From JABDMD01 sp965203475 (lineage in GTDB: Bacteria; Pseudomonadota; Gammaproteobacteria; UBA4575), in NCBI GenBank assembly GCA_965203475.1, contig OZ241890.1, forward strand, positions 2,294,001 to 2,358,000: a stretch of DNA of 64,000 nt, written 5' to 3'. Every line of letters starts with the position of its first letter. Position 1 is the stretch's first letter. The translations under genes and the position numbers were made by a program. This document shows positions 44,072 through 52,114 of the stretch, in pieces. The notes beneath the pieces were generated by a model. It had not been told where the DNA came from and searched no databases. It worked only from the letters and a program-made list of their open reading frames with translations.

Positions 44072-44167
44072 CAATATCCACATAAATAGTATGATTTTTG
44101 TCTTACTATGGACCGTATTTAAAAGATTTCGACCTCATATTGTAGACCCCAAAACACTATAGTACTG

Positions 44168-44195
44168 TTTGTATAGTAAGGAAGTGACATATAAT
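44168..44195 (+). promoter_or_regulatory. Possible sigma-70 promoter of the molybdoenzyme operon
   Basis: TTTGTA (44168-44173), 16 bases, then a perfect TATAAT (44190-44195), 66 bases before the molybdoenzyme ATG. A short inverted repeat (ACTATA...TATAGT, 44156-44177) overlaps the -35 element and could be an operator. Confidence 0.45.
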
Positions 44196-44260
44196 AGATG
44201 TCAAATATTCGCTCAACACACACATCACAAGTTGGGCCAAAGTAGCGCAGGAGATTCTAT

Positions 44261-46555
44261 ATGCAAACCGATAAAATCAAGGCCCCAGAAGGGCATTCCA
44301 TTCACCATGTAACCTGTCCACATGATTGTCCGGATTCCTGTTCCATGTTGGTTACGCGTAATGACAGCAGCGGTAAAGCTGTGCGGGTGCAAGGCGATCC
44401 TACTCACCCCATCACTCGTGGCTACTTATGTAACAAGGTGAACCATTATCTTGATTTGGTGTACAACGATAATCGTGTGTTGTATCCGCATAAGCGTGTT
44501 GGGCCCAAGGGTCCCGGCGCAAAATTTGAGCGCATTACCTGGGACGAAGCACTCGATACCATTACCGACAACTTTAAAAGTGTAATCAAAGAGTACGGTA
44601 GTGAAGCCGTACAACCTTATTCCTATTCAGGCACCATGGGCATGGTGGGTTACTGGGCGATGGACTGGCGATTTTGGAACAAGATGCAAGCGGCCGGTTT
44701 AGTACAGTCCATTTGTATTTATGCTGCTATGTGGGCGGGCTTGCATACCTATGGTTTAGCGCATCCCAATATGTCGGTACATGAAGCTGCCGAGGAAGTT
44801 GATTTGATGATTTTGTGGGGTGCTAATTTAGTTAGCACCGGTGTACATGCCATTCCATTTATTCGAGAAGCGAAAGAACGTGGCATGAAGTTAATCGTTA
44901 TCGACCCACGTGTCACTAGAACCACCATGATGGCCGATTGGCATATTCAACCCAAGCCCGGTACAGATGGTGCTTTGGCCTTAGGTATGATGAAAGTGAT
45001 TGTTGATAACAACTTACATGATTTAGAGTTTCTAAAAGAACAAACCAATGGTTGGGAAGCACTATTAGAAACCAAGCTTCCAGATTATCCACTTGATAAA
45101 GTTTCAAAAATTACTGGCATATCCGAAGCCGACATCGAAAAACTTGCACTGGAATATGGTTCTACTAAGAAATCCTTTATCCGAGCCAACTATGGATTAA
45201 ATCGACATCAAAATGCCGGTCAAATGTGTCGTGCCATTTTAATTCTTCCCTGCGTGACCGGTGCGTTACGTGAACCTTGTGGTGGAGCCTGTTTTGGAAA
45301 TCTAGAAGAAATGTGGTTTCGCTGTATGACAGATGATTTACATCGACCCGATTTAGGGGAGAGGAAACGTACCATTAATATGGTGCAAATTGGTCGTGCT
45401 TTGTCGGAAGACATTGATGCCGATGGTAATAAAATGGATCCCCCGATCAAAAGCATATTCGTCTATAACTCAGATCCAGCCAACTGTGCGCCCAATACGA
45501 ATGCGGTGCGTAAAGGTTTGATGCGTGATGATTTATTTGTGGCAGTACACGAAACATTCTGGACTGACACCTGTCAGTATGCCGATGTTGTAATTCCTGC
45601 AGACACACAATTAGAGCGTATGGATATGGTGGCTACGTACGGTAATTGGTACTTCACTATGAACAAGCCGGTGATCGAGCCTTTGGGTGAAAGTGTTTGT
45701 AACTCCGAATTATTCCGTAAATTAGCCGACAAGATGGGTTATGTGGAAGAGGGGGATAATGCTTTTACGCAAACGGATGAGGAAATTGTGCGTGATGTGT
45801 TGTGCGATCAAGGCAAGAGCAACTTGCTAATGGAAGGTATTAAATATGAAGATTTCGAAAACAAAGGTTTTGTGCGTGCCAATACGGCCACAGAAAGTCG
45901 AAACTTCATGAAAAATGGTTGGCCAACACCTTCCGGGAAAATAGATATTTGGTGTGATGCCTTAAAAGAAGAAGGTGTGGATCCATTGCCTACGTATGTT
46001 CCAGAAATTGAAGGGCAGGAAGATCCAAAGCGAGATAAGTATCCTCTTCAAGTACTAAGTAGTGCGTCACATTACTTTATTGGTGATTCATTCCAGTCAG
46101 TGCCACGTTTGCAAGCCATGATGTCTCGCCCCACCGTAGAATTAAATTCTAATGAAGCCAGTAAGCGTGGGTTAGAAGATGGTGACTTATGTCGTATCTA
46201 TAATGATCGTGGAGAAACCTATGCTTATTTAGTCATTATTGATGGACATCGGGATGGAATCTGTTCCACGCAAAAGCAATTTAAAGGCAGTAACACACCG
46301 AGTGGTGTAAACATAAATGCATTGAACTCTGAAATGCTTACCGATTTTGGTACCAGCCCTACATTTTATTCTTGCTTGGCAGAAGTTGAAAAAGCCAGTG
46401 AAGATATGCGTAAACAAGCATTGTTAAAAGAGTGGGGAGGTAAAAAGGGATATGTTAAAAAATGGCGTGAAGACCCACGGAACGAGGGTGTAAAAGCTAC
46501 TGACGCTGAAATAATTGCGTTTGCAGAAGAACAACATCCGGGAATTTTTAGCTAA
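44261..46555 (+). CDS. Molybdopterin oxidoreductase with [4Fe-4S] cluster, substrate unknown
   Basis: A 764-residue member of the DMSO-reductase superfamily. The N-terminal cluster site is Cys19-x3-Cys23-x3-Cys27-x29-Cys57, followed by molybdopterin domains with WDEALDTI, LMILWGANLVSTGVHAIP, VIDPRVTRTT, CQYADVVIPADTQLE and the C-terminal beta-barrel domain VELNSNEASKRGLEDGD. There is no Tat signal, so it is cytoplasmic. AGGAG precedes the ATG. The next gene is an FAD/ferredoxin reductase 35 bases downstream, so it probably receives electrons from or passes them to NAD(P)H. Substrate not deducible. Confidence 0.88.
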   Translation: MQTDKIKAPEGHSIHHVTCPHDCPDSCSMLVTRNDSSGKAVRVQGDPTHPITRGYLCNKVNHYLDLVYNDNRVLYPHKRVGPKGPGAKFERITWDEALDTITDNFKSVIKEYGSEAVQPYSYSGTMGMVGYWAMDWRFWNKMQAAGLVQSICIYAAMWAGLHTYGLAHPNMSVHEAAEEVDLMILWGANLVSTGVHAIPFIREAKERGMKLIVIDPRVTRTTMMADWHIQPKPGTDGALALGMMKVIVDNNLHDLEFLKEQTNGWEALLETKLPDYPLDKVSKITGISEADIEKLALEYGSTKKSFIRANYGLNRHQNAGQMCRAILILPCVTGALREPCGGACFGNLEEMWFRCMTDDLHRPDLGERKRTINMVQIGRALSEDIDADGNKMDPPIKSIFVYNSDPANCAPNTNAVRKGLMRDDLFVAVHETFWTDTCQYADVVIPADTQLERMDMVATYGNWYFTMNKPVIEPLGESVCNSELFRKLADKMGYVEEGDNAFTQTDEEIVRDVLCDQGKSNLLMEGIKYEDFENKGFVRANTATESRNFMKNGWPTPSGKIDIWCDALKEEGVDPLPTYVPEIEGQEDPKRDKYPLQVLSSASHYFIGDSFQSVPRLQAMMSRPTVELNSNEASKRGLEDGDLCRIYNDRGETYAYLVIIDGHRDGICSTQKQFKGSNTPSGVNINALNSEMLTDFGTSPTFYSCLAEVEKASEDMRKQALLKEWGGKKGYVKKWREDPRNEGVKATDAEIIAFAEEQHPGIFS

Positions 46556-46590
46556 GCTTTTAAAAAATTTTGCTGAGGAGTAAATAAAAA

Positions 46591-47718
46591 ATGGCAGCGG
46601 CACAAAAAAACTTTCACGATCCAATGGATCAATTCATAAGGAAGTTACCCGAGCCTGACCGTGAAATAAAAACAAAACGTGTCAGTGTAAATAGTGGAGT
46701 TATCAAAAGTGTATCTAATTTAACGTACGACACTTTTAAAATTGTGATTCAGTGTAGTGAGGACGGAACTCAAATACTGCCTAAAGCCGGTCAGTATGCA
46801 ACTATAAAAGTTCCTGGCTGTAGAAAACCACGTTCTTATTCCTTTGCTAAAGCACCCGATAATGAAAATCCAAATGAACATACTTTTTTTATTCGATTAG
46901 TTCATGGTGGGAAGCTATCAAGCTGGATAGCGGAAGAAAATCGTGAAGGTGAGCATGTTGTGATTTCTGGCCCATTAGGAAAATTTGGACTGGATCCTAG
47001 CAATAAAACTATGATTTGCATTGCCGGTGGAAGTGGTATGAGTGCTGTAAACGCAATTGCAGAGCATGCATGTAATTTGCAAGTTGAGAGAGATTGTTAC
47101 TTTTTTTACGGTGCAAGAACTCAGGCTGACCTCTACTTGCAAGAAGAAATGGAAGATATCAAAAGAAATTGGAATAAAAATTATAAGTTTGAATTTATTC
47201 CGGTTTTATCGGAAGAGGATGAAGATAGCGACTGGGATGGGCCTAAGGGTTTTGTTACAGATTATTTTAAAGATGAATATTTAACTAAAGATATTGTTTC
47301 TGTCGGTGATATAAAAGCCTATTTTTGTGGTCCACCTCCTATGATCGATTTAGGTGTTGAAACCTTGTTAAATGCAGGTATGGATGAAGAAAATATTTAT
47401 TTTGATAAATTTGAAGATCTTCGATCGCCCGCTCCGGTAGTAGATAACACCAAATGTGTGTTATGTGACGAATGTTTATTTGTAAAACCCGTTCCAAATT
47501 GTTTGGTTGAAGCTACCAATTTTGAAGTTAATGGGGGCGGCAAAGTTACAAACTTTGAACGTGTAACACCTGCAAAAACTTCAGGTTTATATTACAACTC
47601 ACTTTTTATTGATGAAAATGAATGTATTCGTTGTTATGCCTGTGTTGAAGCGTGTCCACACGAAGCAATCTCAGCTGATTACGACAAAGTACCTAAAACA
47701 CTAAGACGTTTTAGTTAA
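46591..47718 (+). CDS. FNR-like NAD(P)H reductase with C-terminal two-cluster ferredoxin domain
   Basis: A 375-residue flavoprotein. The FAD motif RSYS lies at 81-84, GPLGKFGL and CIAGGSGMSAVNA form the nucleotide site, and YFCGPPPMI closes the reductase domain (to about 270). A C-terminal ferredoxin extension has CVLCDEC...C (about 290-305) and CIRCYACVEACPHEA from Cys345, enough for two [4Fe-4S] clusters, although the first group has a long final spacing. GAGGAG precedes the ATG. It is likely the electron-transfer partner of the upstream molybdoenzyme. A strong terminator follows. Confidence 0.88.
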   Translation: MAAAQKNFHDPMDQFIRKLPEPDREIKTKRVSVNSGVIKSVSNLTYDTFKIVIQCSEDGTQILPKAGQYATIKVPGCRKPRSYSFAKAPDNENPNEHTFFIRLVHGGKLSSWIAEENREGEHVVISGPLGKFGLDPSNKTMICIAGGSGMSAVNAIAEHACNLQVERDCYFFYGARTQADLYLQEEMEDIKRNWNKNYKFEFIPVLSEEDEDSDWDGPKGFVTDYFKDEYLTKDIVSVGDIKAYFCGPPPMIDLGVETLLNAGMDEENIYFDKFEDLRSPAPVVDNTKCVLCDECLFVKPVPNCLVEATNFEVNGGGKVTNFERVTPAKTSGLYYNSLFIDENECIRCYACVEACPHEAISADYDKVPKTLRRFS

Positions 47719-47754
47719 ATAACAGGCATAAGGATATGCTGGGTGGTTTTGGTT

Positions 47755-47787
47755 AAGCTGCTATTGGTGTTCCAAAGCAGCTTTTTT
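47755..47787 (+). terminator. Intrinsic terminator of the molybdoenzyme operon
   Basis: AAGCTGC pairs with GCAGCTT, with an inner TTGG/CCAA stem and TGTT loop, followed by a run of T. It ends the two-gene unit. Confidence 0.88.
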
Positions 47788-47860
47788 ATTTTGAGGATAT
47801 TTTTTAAAAAATTAGGGTCTAAACAGCTTACGGATACTAGGTCTAGTCGGAGAGTAATAA

Positions 47861-48901
47861 ATGTTACTTAAATCAGAATCATTAAATAAGTATTTAATTT
47901 CTATTTTCTCTTTTATATTAGTTGCTACATTTATGATGAATTTTGCGAACTCAAGTGAGCGAAAAGTCCATACGCCAGTTGTTGAAGATATTGGAGAGCT
48001 TACTGATAAGGAATTATTAAAACTACAGGAAGAATTAAATAAACCAAAAATTGAGTCTGGCCGTTTTAAAGAAGGGGTGTTTTGGAAAATAGAAAAAGAT
48101 GAAGAACTGATCGGTTATTTGTTCGGCACAATTCATATGAATGATAAGCGAGTAAATAATGTTCGAAAATCCATCATGGGGAAATTTGATGCAATGGATA
48201 GTTTTGCAATGGAGTCTTTCCCAAGTGACCACTACTGGAATCCCTACCATGGCGGACAAATGATTAAAGGTGATATGACCCTTCCCAGAGGCCAAACATT
48301 GGAAAGCATCATTGGCAAAGAGTTGTATGATCGCGTAGAGACAGTGCTACTTGATTTAGGTTTAGATAAAGAAACGATCATGCACTTAAAGCCTTGGGCT
48401 GCAATGCGTAGCTTTGCTGTGAAAGCGGATAATCCTGAGGATTTAATTTTGGACTATGAGTTACTTGATCGCGCTGCATCTCAAAACAAAGAGCTATATC
48501 AAGTGGAAAGCATTGAGGAATTTTTAGTTACATTCTACGCAATGCCGCAAGACGTACAAGTGAAATTATTAGAGTTCACGGTCGATAGTTATGAAAGAAT
48601 GCGAGATACTATTGAATTGATGTTGGAAGCTTATTTAAAAGAAGACTTATCAAAAATGTATGAAATAAGCACCAACTTTATTCCGAATAAACCTGAGAAT
48701 GAGCATTATCGAGCAACCTATTTAAAACATGTAGTCAAAGACCGAAATATTGTTATGGAACACTATATGCGAAAACCCATGCGTGAAAAAAACACATTTA
48801 TTGCAGTAGGTGCATTGCACTTGTATGGAGATGAAGGGGTATTAGCGCTTATGGAAAAGGATGGTTATCAGGTAACACGCATACCGCTCGATAAAATTTA
48901 A
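47861..48901 (+). CDS. TraB/GumN family protein
   Basis: A 346-residue protein with an N-terminal signal peptide or anchor (about 12-30). The two family signatures are GYLFGTIHMND and FIAVGALHLYGDEG, which hold the paired His residues of this metalloprotease-like fold, and LKPWAAM is also typical. Bacterial TraB/GumN proteins are exported and poorly characterised; eukaryotic relatives (TIKI) are metal-dependent proteases. GGAGAG lies upstream of the ATG. The SH3 protein gene follows after nine bases. Confidence 0.88.
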   Translation: MLLKSESLNKYLISIFSFILVATFMMNFANSSERKVHTPVVEDIGELTDKELLKLQEELNKPKIESGRFKEGVFWKIEKDEELIGYLFGTIHMNDKRVNNVRKSIMGKFDAMDSFAMESFPSDHYWNPYHGGQMIKGDMTLPRGQTLESIIGKELYDRVETVLLDLGLDKETIMHLKPWAAMRSFAVKADNPEDLILDYELLDRAASQNKELYQVESIEEFLVTFYAMPQDVQVKLLEFTVDSYERMRDTIELMLEAYLKEDLSKMYEISTNFIPNKPENEHYRATYLKHVVKDRNIVMEHYMRKPMREKNTFIAVGALHLYGDEGVLALMEKDGYQVTRIPLDKI

Positions 48902-48910
48902 TCTCTAGAA

Positions 48911-49540
48911 ATGATCTGTCGTTGTAATAAAATTAAAATTTTAATTTTATTACTTTTTTTATTTAGTTCACTTATTTCGTCTGCCGAGACTGTTCGTTAT
49001 GTCACGGATCAGTTTCAAATCACCTTGCATAGAAGCAAAAATTTAAATAGTGAAATTGTCACTCAGCTTGATAGTGGAACGGCAGTTAAAGTTTTACAAA
49101 TTGATGCAGTCAATGGGTTTGCCAAGGTGTCCACACCAGATCAAAAGATTGGTTGGGTGTTAGAAAGTTTTTTAATGGAACAGCCCGGAGGTCGAGAACG
49201 CTACGCAGCCTTGAAATATGATTATGACAAACTCAAAGCAGATTTTGATTTAGAGGTAAAAAAACGCACCGAAGAACTTTCTACTGAATTAGAAAAAATT
49301 AAACGTATCTCCAAACGACCGGTTGAGTTGCAAAAAGAAAATGAACGATTACAAACCATTTTGCGAGAGGAGCGTGCTCAGTTTGAGGCAACGTTAGAAG
49401 AAAACCGTGCATTTAAATCCATTCATAAAGACCGGCGCTGGTTTATCACAGGCGCGATTACCGCGCTTGGTAGTTTGGTACTAGGATTAATTCTTACGCG
49501 CATTCCTTGGCGCAAGAGAAAGAGTTGGGGTGAGCTATAA
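48911..49540 (+). CDS. SH3 domain protein (YgiM/TIGR04211 type)
   Basis: A 209-residue envelope protein: signal peptide (about 1-25), a bacterial SH3 domain (RYVTDQFQITLHRS to GWVLESFL), a coiled coil (about 100-165, many Lys/Glu), a C-terminal membrane helix (about 178-195) and a basic tail. This is the YgiM arrangement in gammaproteobacteria. The SH3 domain probably contacts peptidoglycan or a periplasmic protein. It is convergent with the HhH gene. Confidence 0.88.
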   Translation: MICRCNKIKILILLLFLFSSLISSAETVRYVTDQFQITLHRSKNLNSEIVTQLDSGTAVKVLQIDAVNGFAKVSTPDQKIGWVLESFLMEQPGGRERYAALKYDYDKLKADFDLEVKKRTEELSTELEKIKRISKRPVELQKENERLQTILREERAQFEATLEENRAFKSIHKDRRWFITGAITALGSLVLGLILTRIPWRKRKSWGEL

Positions 49541-49553
49541 GTTAGGGCTGTTG

Positions 49554-50210
49554 CTATAGGTCGTGCATCTTGGTGGCCATGGTTCTGGCCTGTTCTATCA
49601 TGAAACCTAGGGTGGTGGAATCTGGCAATGATTTCACGCGATTTTGTTCTTCATTTGATTGAATGAGTTTCGCTTCCAGCTCTTCAGCTTTTTCACGTCC
49701 TAAATGTTGCACCGAATCGATACCGGCATACACCATTAATTCTGCATATTGTCCAGCGATTCCGGCAATTCTCATTAAGTCTGACATACTGGCCCATTTA
49801 CGTACCACAAAATCTTCAATGCCTACATGTTCTGCAATTTTCATGCGTCCTTCTAAGTCTCCACATTTTGCCAACAATTGTTCTGTGGTGGTTATGCCTT
49901 TCTCAGCAAGTTTTCTGCCATAGGATTTGCCGATACCTTCAATTTCTTCTACTGAATAACTTGTTGGATCGGTAGGCTTCATCGAAGCCGAATACGAAGG
50001 AGTAGATCCGATGGCCGCATTTGAAGAATCGGCTAATCGTTTTAAATGGTCTCGTTCACTTTCTGCTTGTTCTAACTTGCTACGCCAAATTGATTCTTGC
50101 TCACCAAGCTGATAGTTAGCTCCAAGATGCTTAAATATCCAACCAATAATTGCACCTAAAATCGCTGCGACAATTAAACAAACCCACATTTCTTGAATTA
50201 AATAATTCAT
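49554..50210 (-). CDS. Membrane-anchored helix-hairpin-helix (DUF4332-like) protein
   Basis: A 218-residue protein with an N-terminal helix (about 10-30), a short coiled coil (about 38-62) and two helix-hairpin-helix units. The first reads VEEIEGIGKSYGRKLAEKGI, the second RIAGIAGQYAELMVYAGIDSVQHL; together they form a DUF4332-like domain. HhH units usually bind DNA, but membrane-anchored versions of this type may mediate protein contacts. It is preceded by the BON gene, four bases away on the same strand. Confidence 0.8.
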   Translation of the reverse strand: MNYLIQEMWVCLIVAAILGAIIGWIFKHLGANYQLGEQESIWRSKLEQAESERDHLKRLADSSNAAIGSTPSYSASMKPTDPTSYSVEEIEGIGKSYGRKLAEKGITTTEQLLAKCGDLEGRMKIAEHVGIEDFVVRKWASMSDLMRIAGIAGQYAELMVYAGIDSVQHLGREKAEELEAKLIQSNEEQNRVKSLPDSTTLGFMIEQARTMATKMHDL

Positions 50211-50214
50211 GCGA

Positions 50215-50505
50215 TTATTCCTCTTTAATCTCGATCCGGTTATCTACAGAGCGCACTCCTTCTATTGAGCGGGCTGTGTTTGCAGCGGCTGTACTGAATT
50301 TTTCTTCTGAAACGGAGCCGGTTAATGTGATATCTCGACCATCAATATACACCACTACATTTTCAAGATAGCGTGATTCTAGAGCGCTTGAGGTTCGCGC
50401 ATGGATGTCTTGCGGAATGTGCTGGGCGTGGTGAATATGAATACAGTAATAACCAAGGATAATTAATAGAACTGTCCCCGTTAACACTGTCAAATATCTA
50501 CTCAT
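50215..50505 (-). CDS. BON-domain protein
   Basis: A 96-residue protein: an N-terminal helix (about 5-23) and one BON domain (about 30-96) with SRYLENVVVYIDGRDITLTGSV and IEGVRSVDNRIEI. BON domains bind phospholipid or peptidoglycan. Only one copy is present, which with the anchor gives a small membrane-tethered module. It is the first gene of a two-gene unit with the helix-hairpin-helix protein. Confidence 0.85.
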   Translation of the reverse strand: MSRYLTVLTGTVLLIILGYYCIHIHHAQHIPQDIHARTSSALESRYLENVVVYIDGRDITLTGSVSEEKFSTAAANTARSIEGVRSVDNRIEIKEE

Positions 50506-50672
50506 TCAAGTTCTCTGTCGCCATCTAAAATGTCTTGGAATGCGTGAAATTTGCTTAAGAAGTTACATCATAACTCAGCTCAAGCTGAAACAATGTAGCA
50601 GGTTTAGGCTAACCCAATCAATAAATGCTTGCAACCGCTATCTGTAGTAAGGGCTTGACTGAACTTGGCGAA

Positions 50673-50864
50673 TTAAATGTGGCTGAAAAGAAGAACATTA
50701 TCAGCAAAACAAACTTTTGTGATTGCGTTTTGCTGATAATGCTCTTTTTTCAATCTAATTTTATCTAATCTACGTCTCGACTTATTGCTTTGACGATGTA
50801 CACCACCTTTATGCAACAACGGATGGTTGTGCAAAGGATTTCGTCTACGAACCGTTTTCTTCAT
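50673..50864 (-). CDS. Small basic protein with an in-ORF terminator hairpin (ArfA-like architecture)
   Basis: A 63-codon gene with an excellent ribosome site (AAGGAG, six bases before ATG). Residues 1-43 are strongly basic (RRRNPLHNHPLL, KGGVHRQ, SRRRLDKIRLKK); residues 44-63 are encoded by a perfect 15-bp inverted repeat plus a T-rich stretch and look like by-product sequence. Transcription ending or RNase III cutting at the hairpin would leave a message with no stop codon. This is how arfA, the backup ribosome-rescue factor, is controlled in enterobacteria. The residues do not clearly match ArfA, so identity is inferred from architecture and charge. Last gene of a small-protein operon. Confidence 0.7.
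   Translation of the reverse strand: MKKTVRRRNPLHNHPLLHKGGVHRQSNKSRRRLDKIRLKKEHYQQNAITKVCFADNVLLFSHI
50696..50741 (-). terminator. Perfect 15-bp hairpin inside the 63-codon ORF
   Basis: Arms at 50696-50710 and 50727-50741 are perfectly complementary around a 16-base loop. On the minus strand the hairpin is followed by TTCTTCTTTTC, a broken U-tract, still before the stop at 50673-50675. On the plus strand it is followed by CTCTTTTTTC. It is the only terminator visible for the upstream small genes. Confidence 0.85.
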
Positions 50865-50894
50865 ATTAATCTCCTTAGTAAGTTTAATAAATAT

Positions 50895-51131
50895 TTATAC
50901 GCTTGCAGGTAATATTGTAAGTGTTCCTTCTTGTATAGCTTTACTAATATAGTCCATGAAGAAAATAGAATTATTTTCGTTCACTAATACTTTTTCTTCT
51001 ACATTTTTAACAGGTACAGGAAAGCTATACATTTTTTCGCTGTAAGGAATAGACAAGGCATAGTACGCCATGCCCTGACAGTAACGAATAAACTTTACCT
51101 TGTTGTTAAAAGTCATTTCACTAGTGTTCAT
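50895..51131 (-). CDS. Small protein, paralogue of its upstream neighbour
   Basis: A 78-residue soluble protein. GGTGA precedes the ATG. It aligns end to end with the 72-residue product just upstream: V-x-F-x6-G-x3-YY, then SFPVPVK, VLVNEN and YI. The repeated FPVP element and one-gene spacing (25 bases) show tandem duplication. I do not know the function of this family. It lies between its paralogue and the ArfA-like gene in one apparent operon. Confidence 0.75.
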   Translation of the reverse strand: MNTSEMTFNNKVKFIRYCQGMAYYALSIPYSEKMYSFPVPVKNVEEKVLVNENNSIFFMDYISKAIQEGTLTILPASV

Positions 51132-51156
51132 AATTCACCATATATTTAAGTAAATG

Positions 51157-51375
51157 TTACGCAACTTTTGGTTTTGCCAATTTATCTGCATGTGCTTTAA
51201 TATAGGGATAAAAGCGATTGGCGCGGTCTTCATTTAGAAACACCGACTGTCCAGTGCTTTTAATTGGCACAGGAAATTTAAATCCACTTTCTGTGCGATA
51301 CCAAAGCTTTCCAGATAGGAAAAACATAAAGCTTACACTTTCATTATTTTCTAGTATTTTGGCTACATTTTTCAT
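51157..51375 (-). CDS. Small protein, first copy of a tandem paralogue pair
   Basis: A 72-residue soluble protein with AGGAAC before the ATG. Shared elements with the downstream copy are VSFMFFLSGKLWY, KFPVPIK, VFLNED and YPYIKAH. Lys/Ala-rich C-terminus. First gene of a probable three-gene operon of small proteins; the 5' leader contains the 15-base element (51403-51417) that recurs before the small gene at 56041. Confidence 0.75.
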   Translation of the reverse strand: MKNVAKILENNESVSFMFFLSGKLWYRTESGFKFPVPIKSTGQSVFLNEDRANRFYPYIKAHADKLAKPKVA

Positions 51376-51443
51376 AGTAAGTTCCTATTTCCAGTTAAAA
51401 AGTCTCCTCTAGTTGAGTCTAAGCTAAAGTTAATATGCAATAA

Positions 51444-51476
51444 AAAAACCCCGGTGCTCACGCTACCGGGGTTTTT
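51444..51476 (-). terminator. Strong GC-rich intrinsic terminator
   Basis: AAAAACCCCGGT pairs with ACCGGGGTTTTT, with seven U on the minus side and five on the plus side. It should end minus-strand transcripts coming from 51753-52061 or from the small ORF at 51524. A second perfect 8-bp hairpin (51487-51510) lies just before it. Confidence 0.9.
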
Positions 51477-51523
51477 AGTTAAGTTCCGGAAGGTGAGCTA
51501 AAACCTTCCGTATAAAAAGAAGG

Positions 51524-51664
51524 TCAAGCTAGGCGAAATTTCACCTGCGCTGTAATAGACAGAATGGCGTCCATTAGATAACTAGGTATGCGAACTACTT
51601 TCATAGGCATATCTGTGGAATGTAGCCACATATGTCGGTAATTTTTTTGCATAAATTTTTTCAT
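51524..51664 (-). CDS. Candidate 46-codon ORF before a strong terminator
   Basis: The 377-base gap 51376-51752 holds this uninterrupted frame. The product contains MWLHSTDMPMKVVRIPSYL and then MDAILSITAQVKF, an amphipathic, basic sequence. Five in-frame ATGs occur in the first 21 codons and none has a clear ribosome site, so the start is uncertain (51664 is the longest). The frame is followed by two hairpins and a terminator. It could be a small protein or a terminated non-coding RNA with an open frame by chance. Confidence 0.4.
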   Translation of the reverse strand: MKKFMQKNYRHMWLHSTDMPMKVVRIPSYLMDAILSITAQVKFRLA

Positions 51665-51752
51665 GGGCGGCGCACTATACTCTTTTAAAATTTAATTGCA
51701 ACATCCTAATGATTGGATTTATTCTTAAAAACACTCCGTTTGTCAGCGCGCA

Positions 51753-52061
51753 CTAACGGTATTTTTTCTCACAGGCCCTACGTATTCGAATGACTGCGTC
51801 AACACTTTCTACTCCAACCATATGTTCTAATAGACATTCATTGTAGCGCCGTTCTTTAGTCGTAACACTGCTGCTGGGTCCTGAGCCATAATTTTCTTCA
51901 CAGGCTTCCGCAATAAAGCGGCTAGCCGCATCTAGTTTGGCATTATTTAGATGATCAAGTATGCAGTCTGAATACTCATAGCGATCTTTGGTATTTGCTA
52001 TTTCTCCAAATGATAAGAATATAGTAAGCAAAGAAATTGCGATTTTAAATTTATACGGCAT
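51753..52061 (-). CDS. Exported four-cysteine duplicated protein (VF_A0006-like)
   Basis: A 102-residue protein with a signal peptide (about 1-24) and two copies of one unit. Copy 1 is YSDCILDHLNNAKLDAASRF...AC near residues 30-54, copy 2 is YNECLLEHMVGVESVDAVIRI...AC near 73-97. Each has two Cys about 20 residues apart, which should form a disulfide in the periplasm. The pattern matches what I recall as the VF_A0006 four-cysteine family, of unknown function. Confidence 0.75.
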   Translation of the reverse strand: MPYKFKIAISLLTIFLSFGEIANTKDRYEYSDCILDHLNNAKLDAASRFIAEACEENYGSGPSSSVTTKERRYNECLLEHMVGVESVDAVIRIRRACEKKYR

Positions 52062-52114
52062 GTATGATTGGAACTATATCGCAACTAATAGTTTCGTCAG
52101 TAAGAGTGCTGTAC

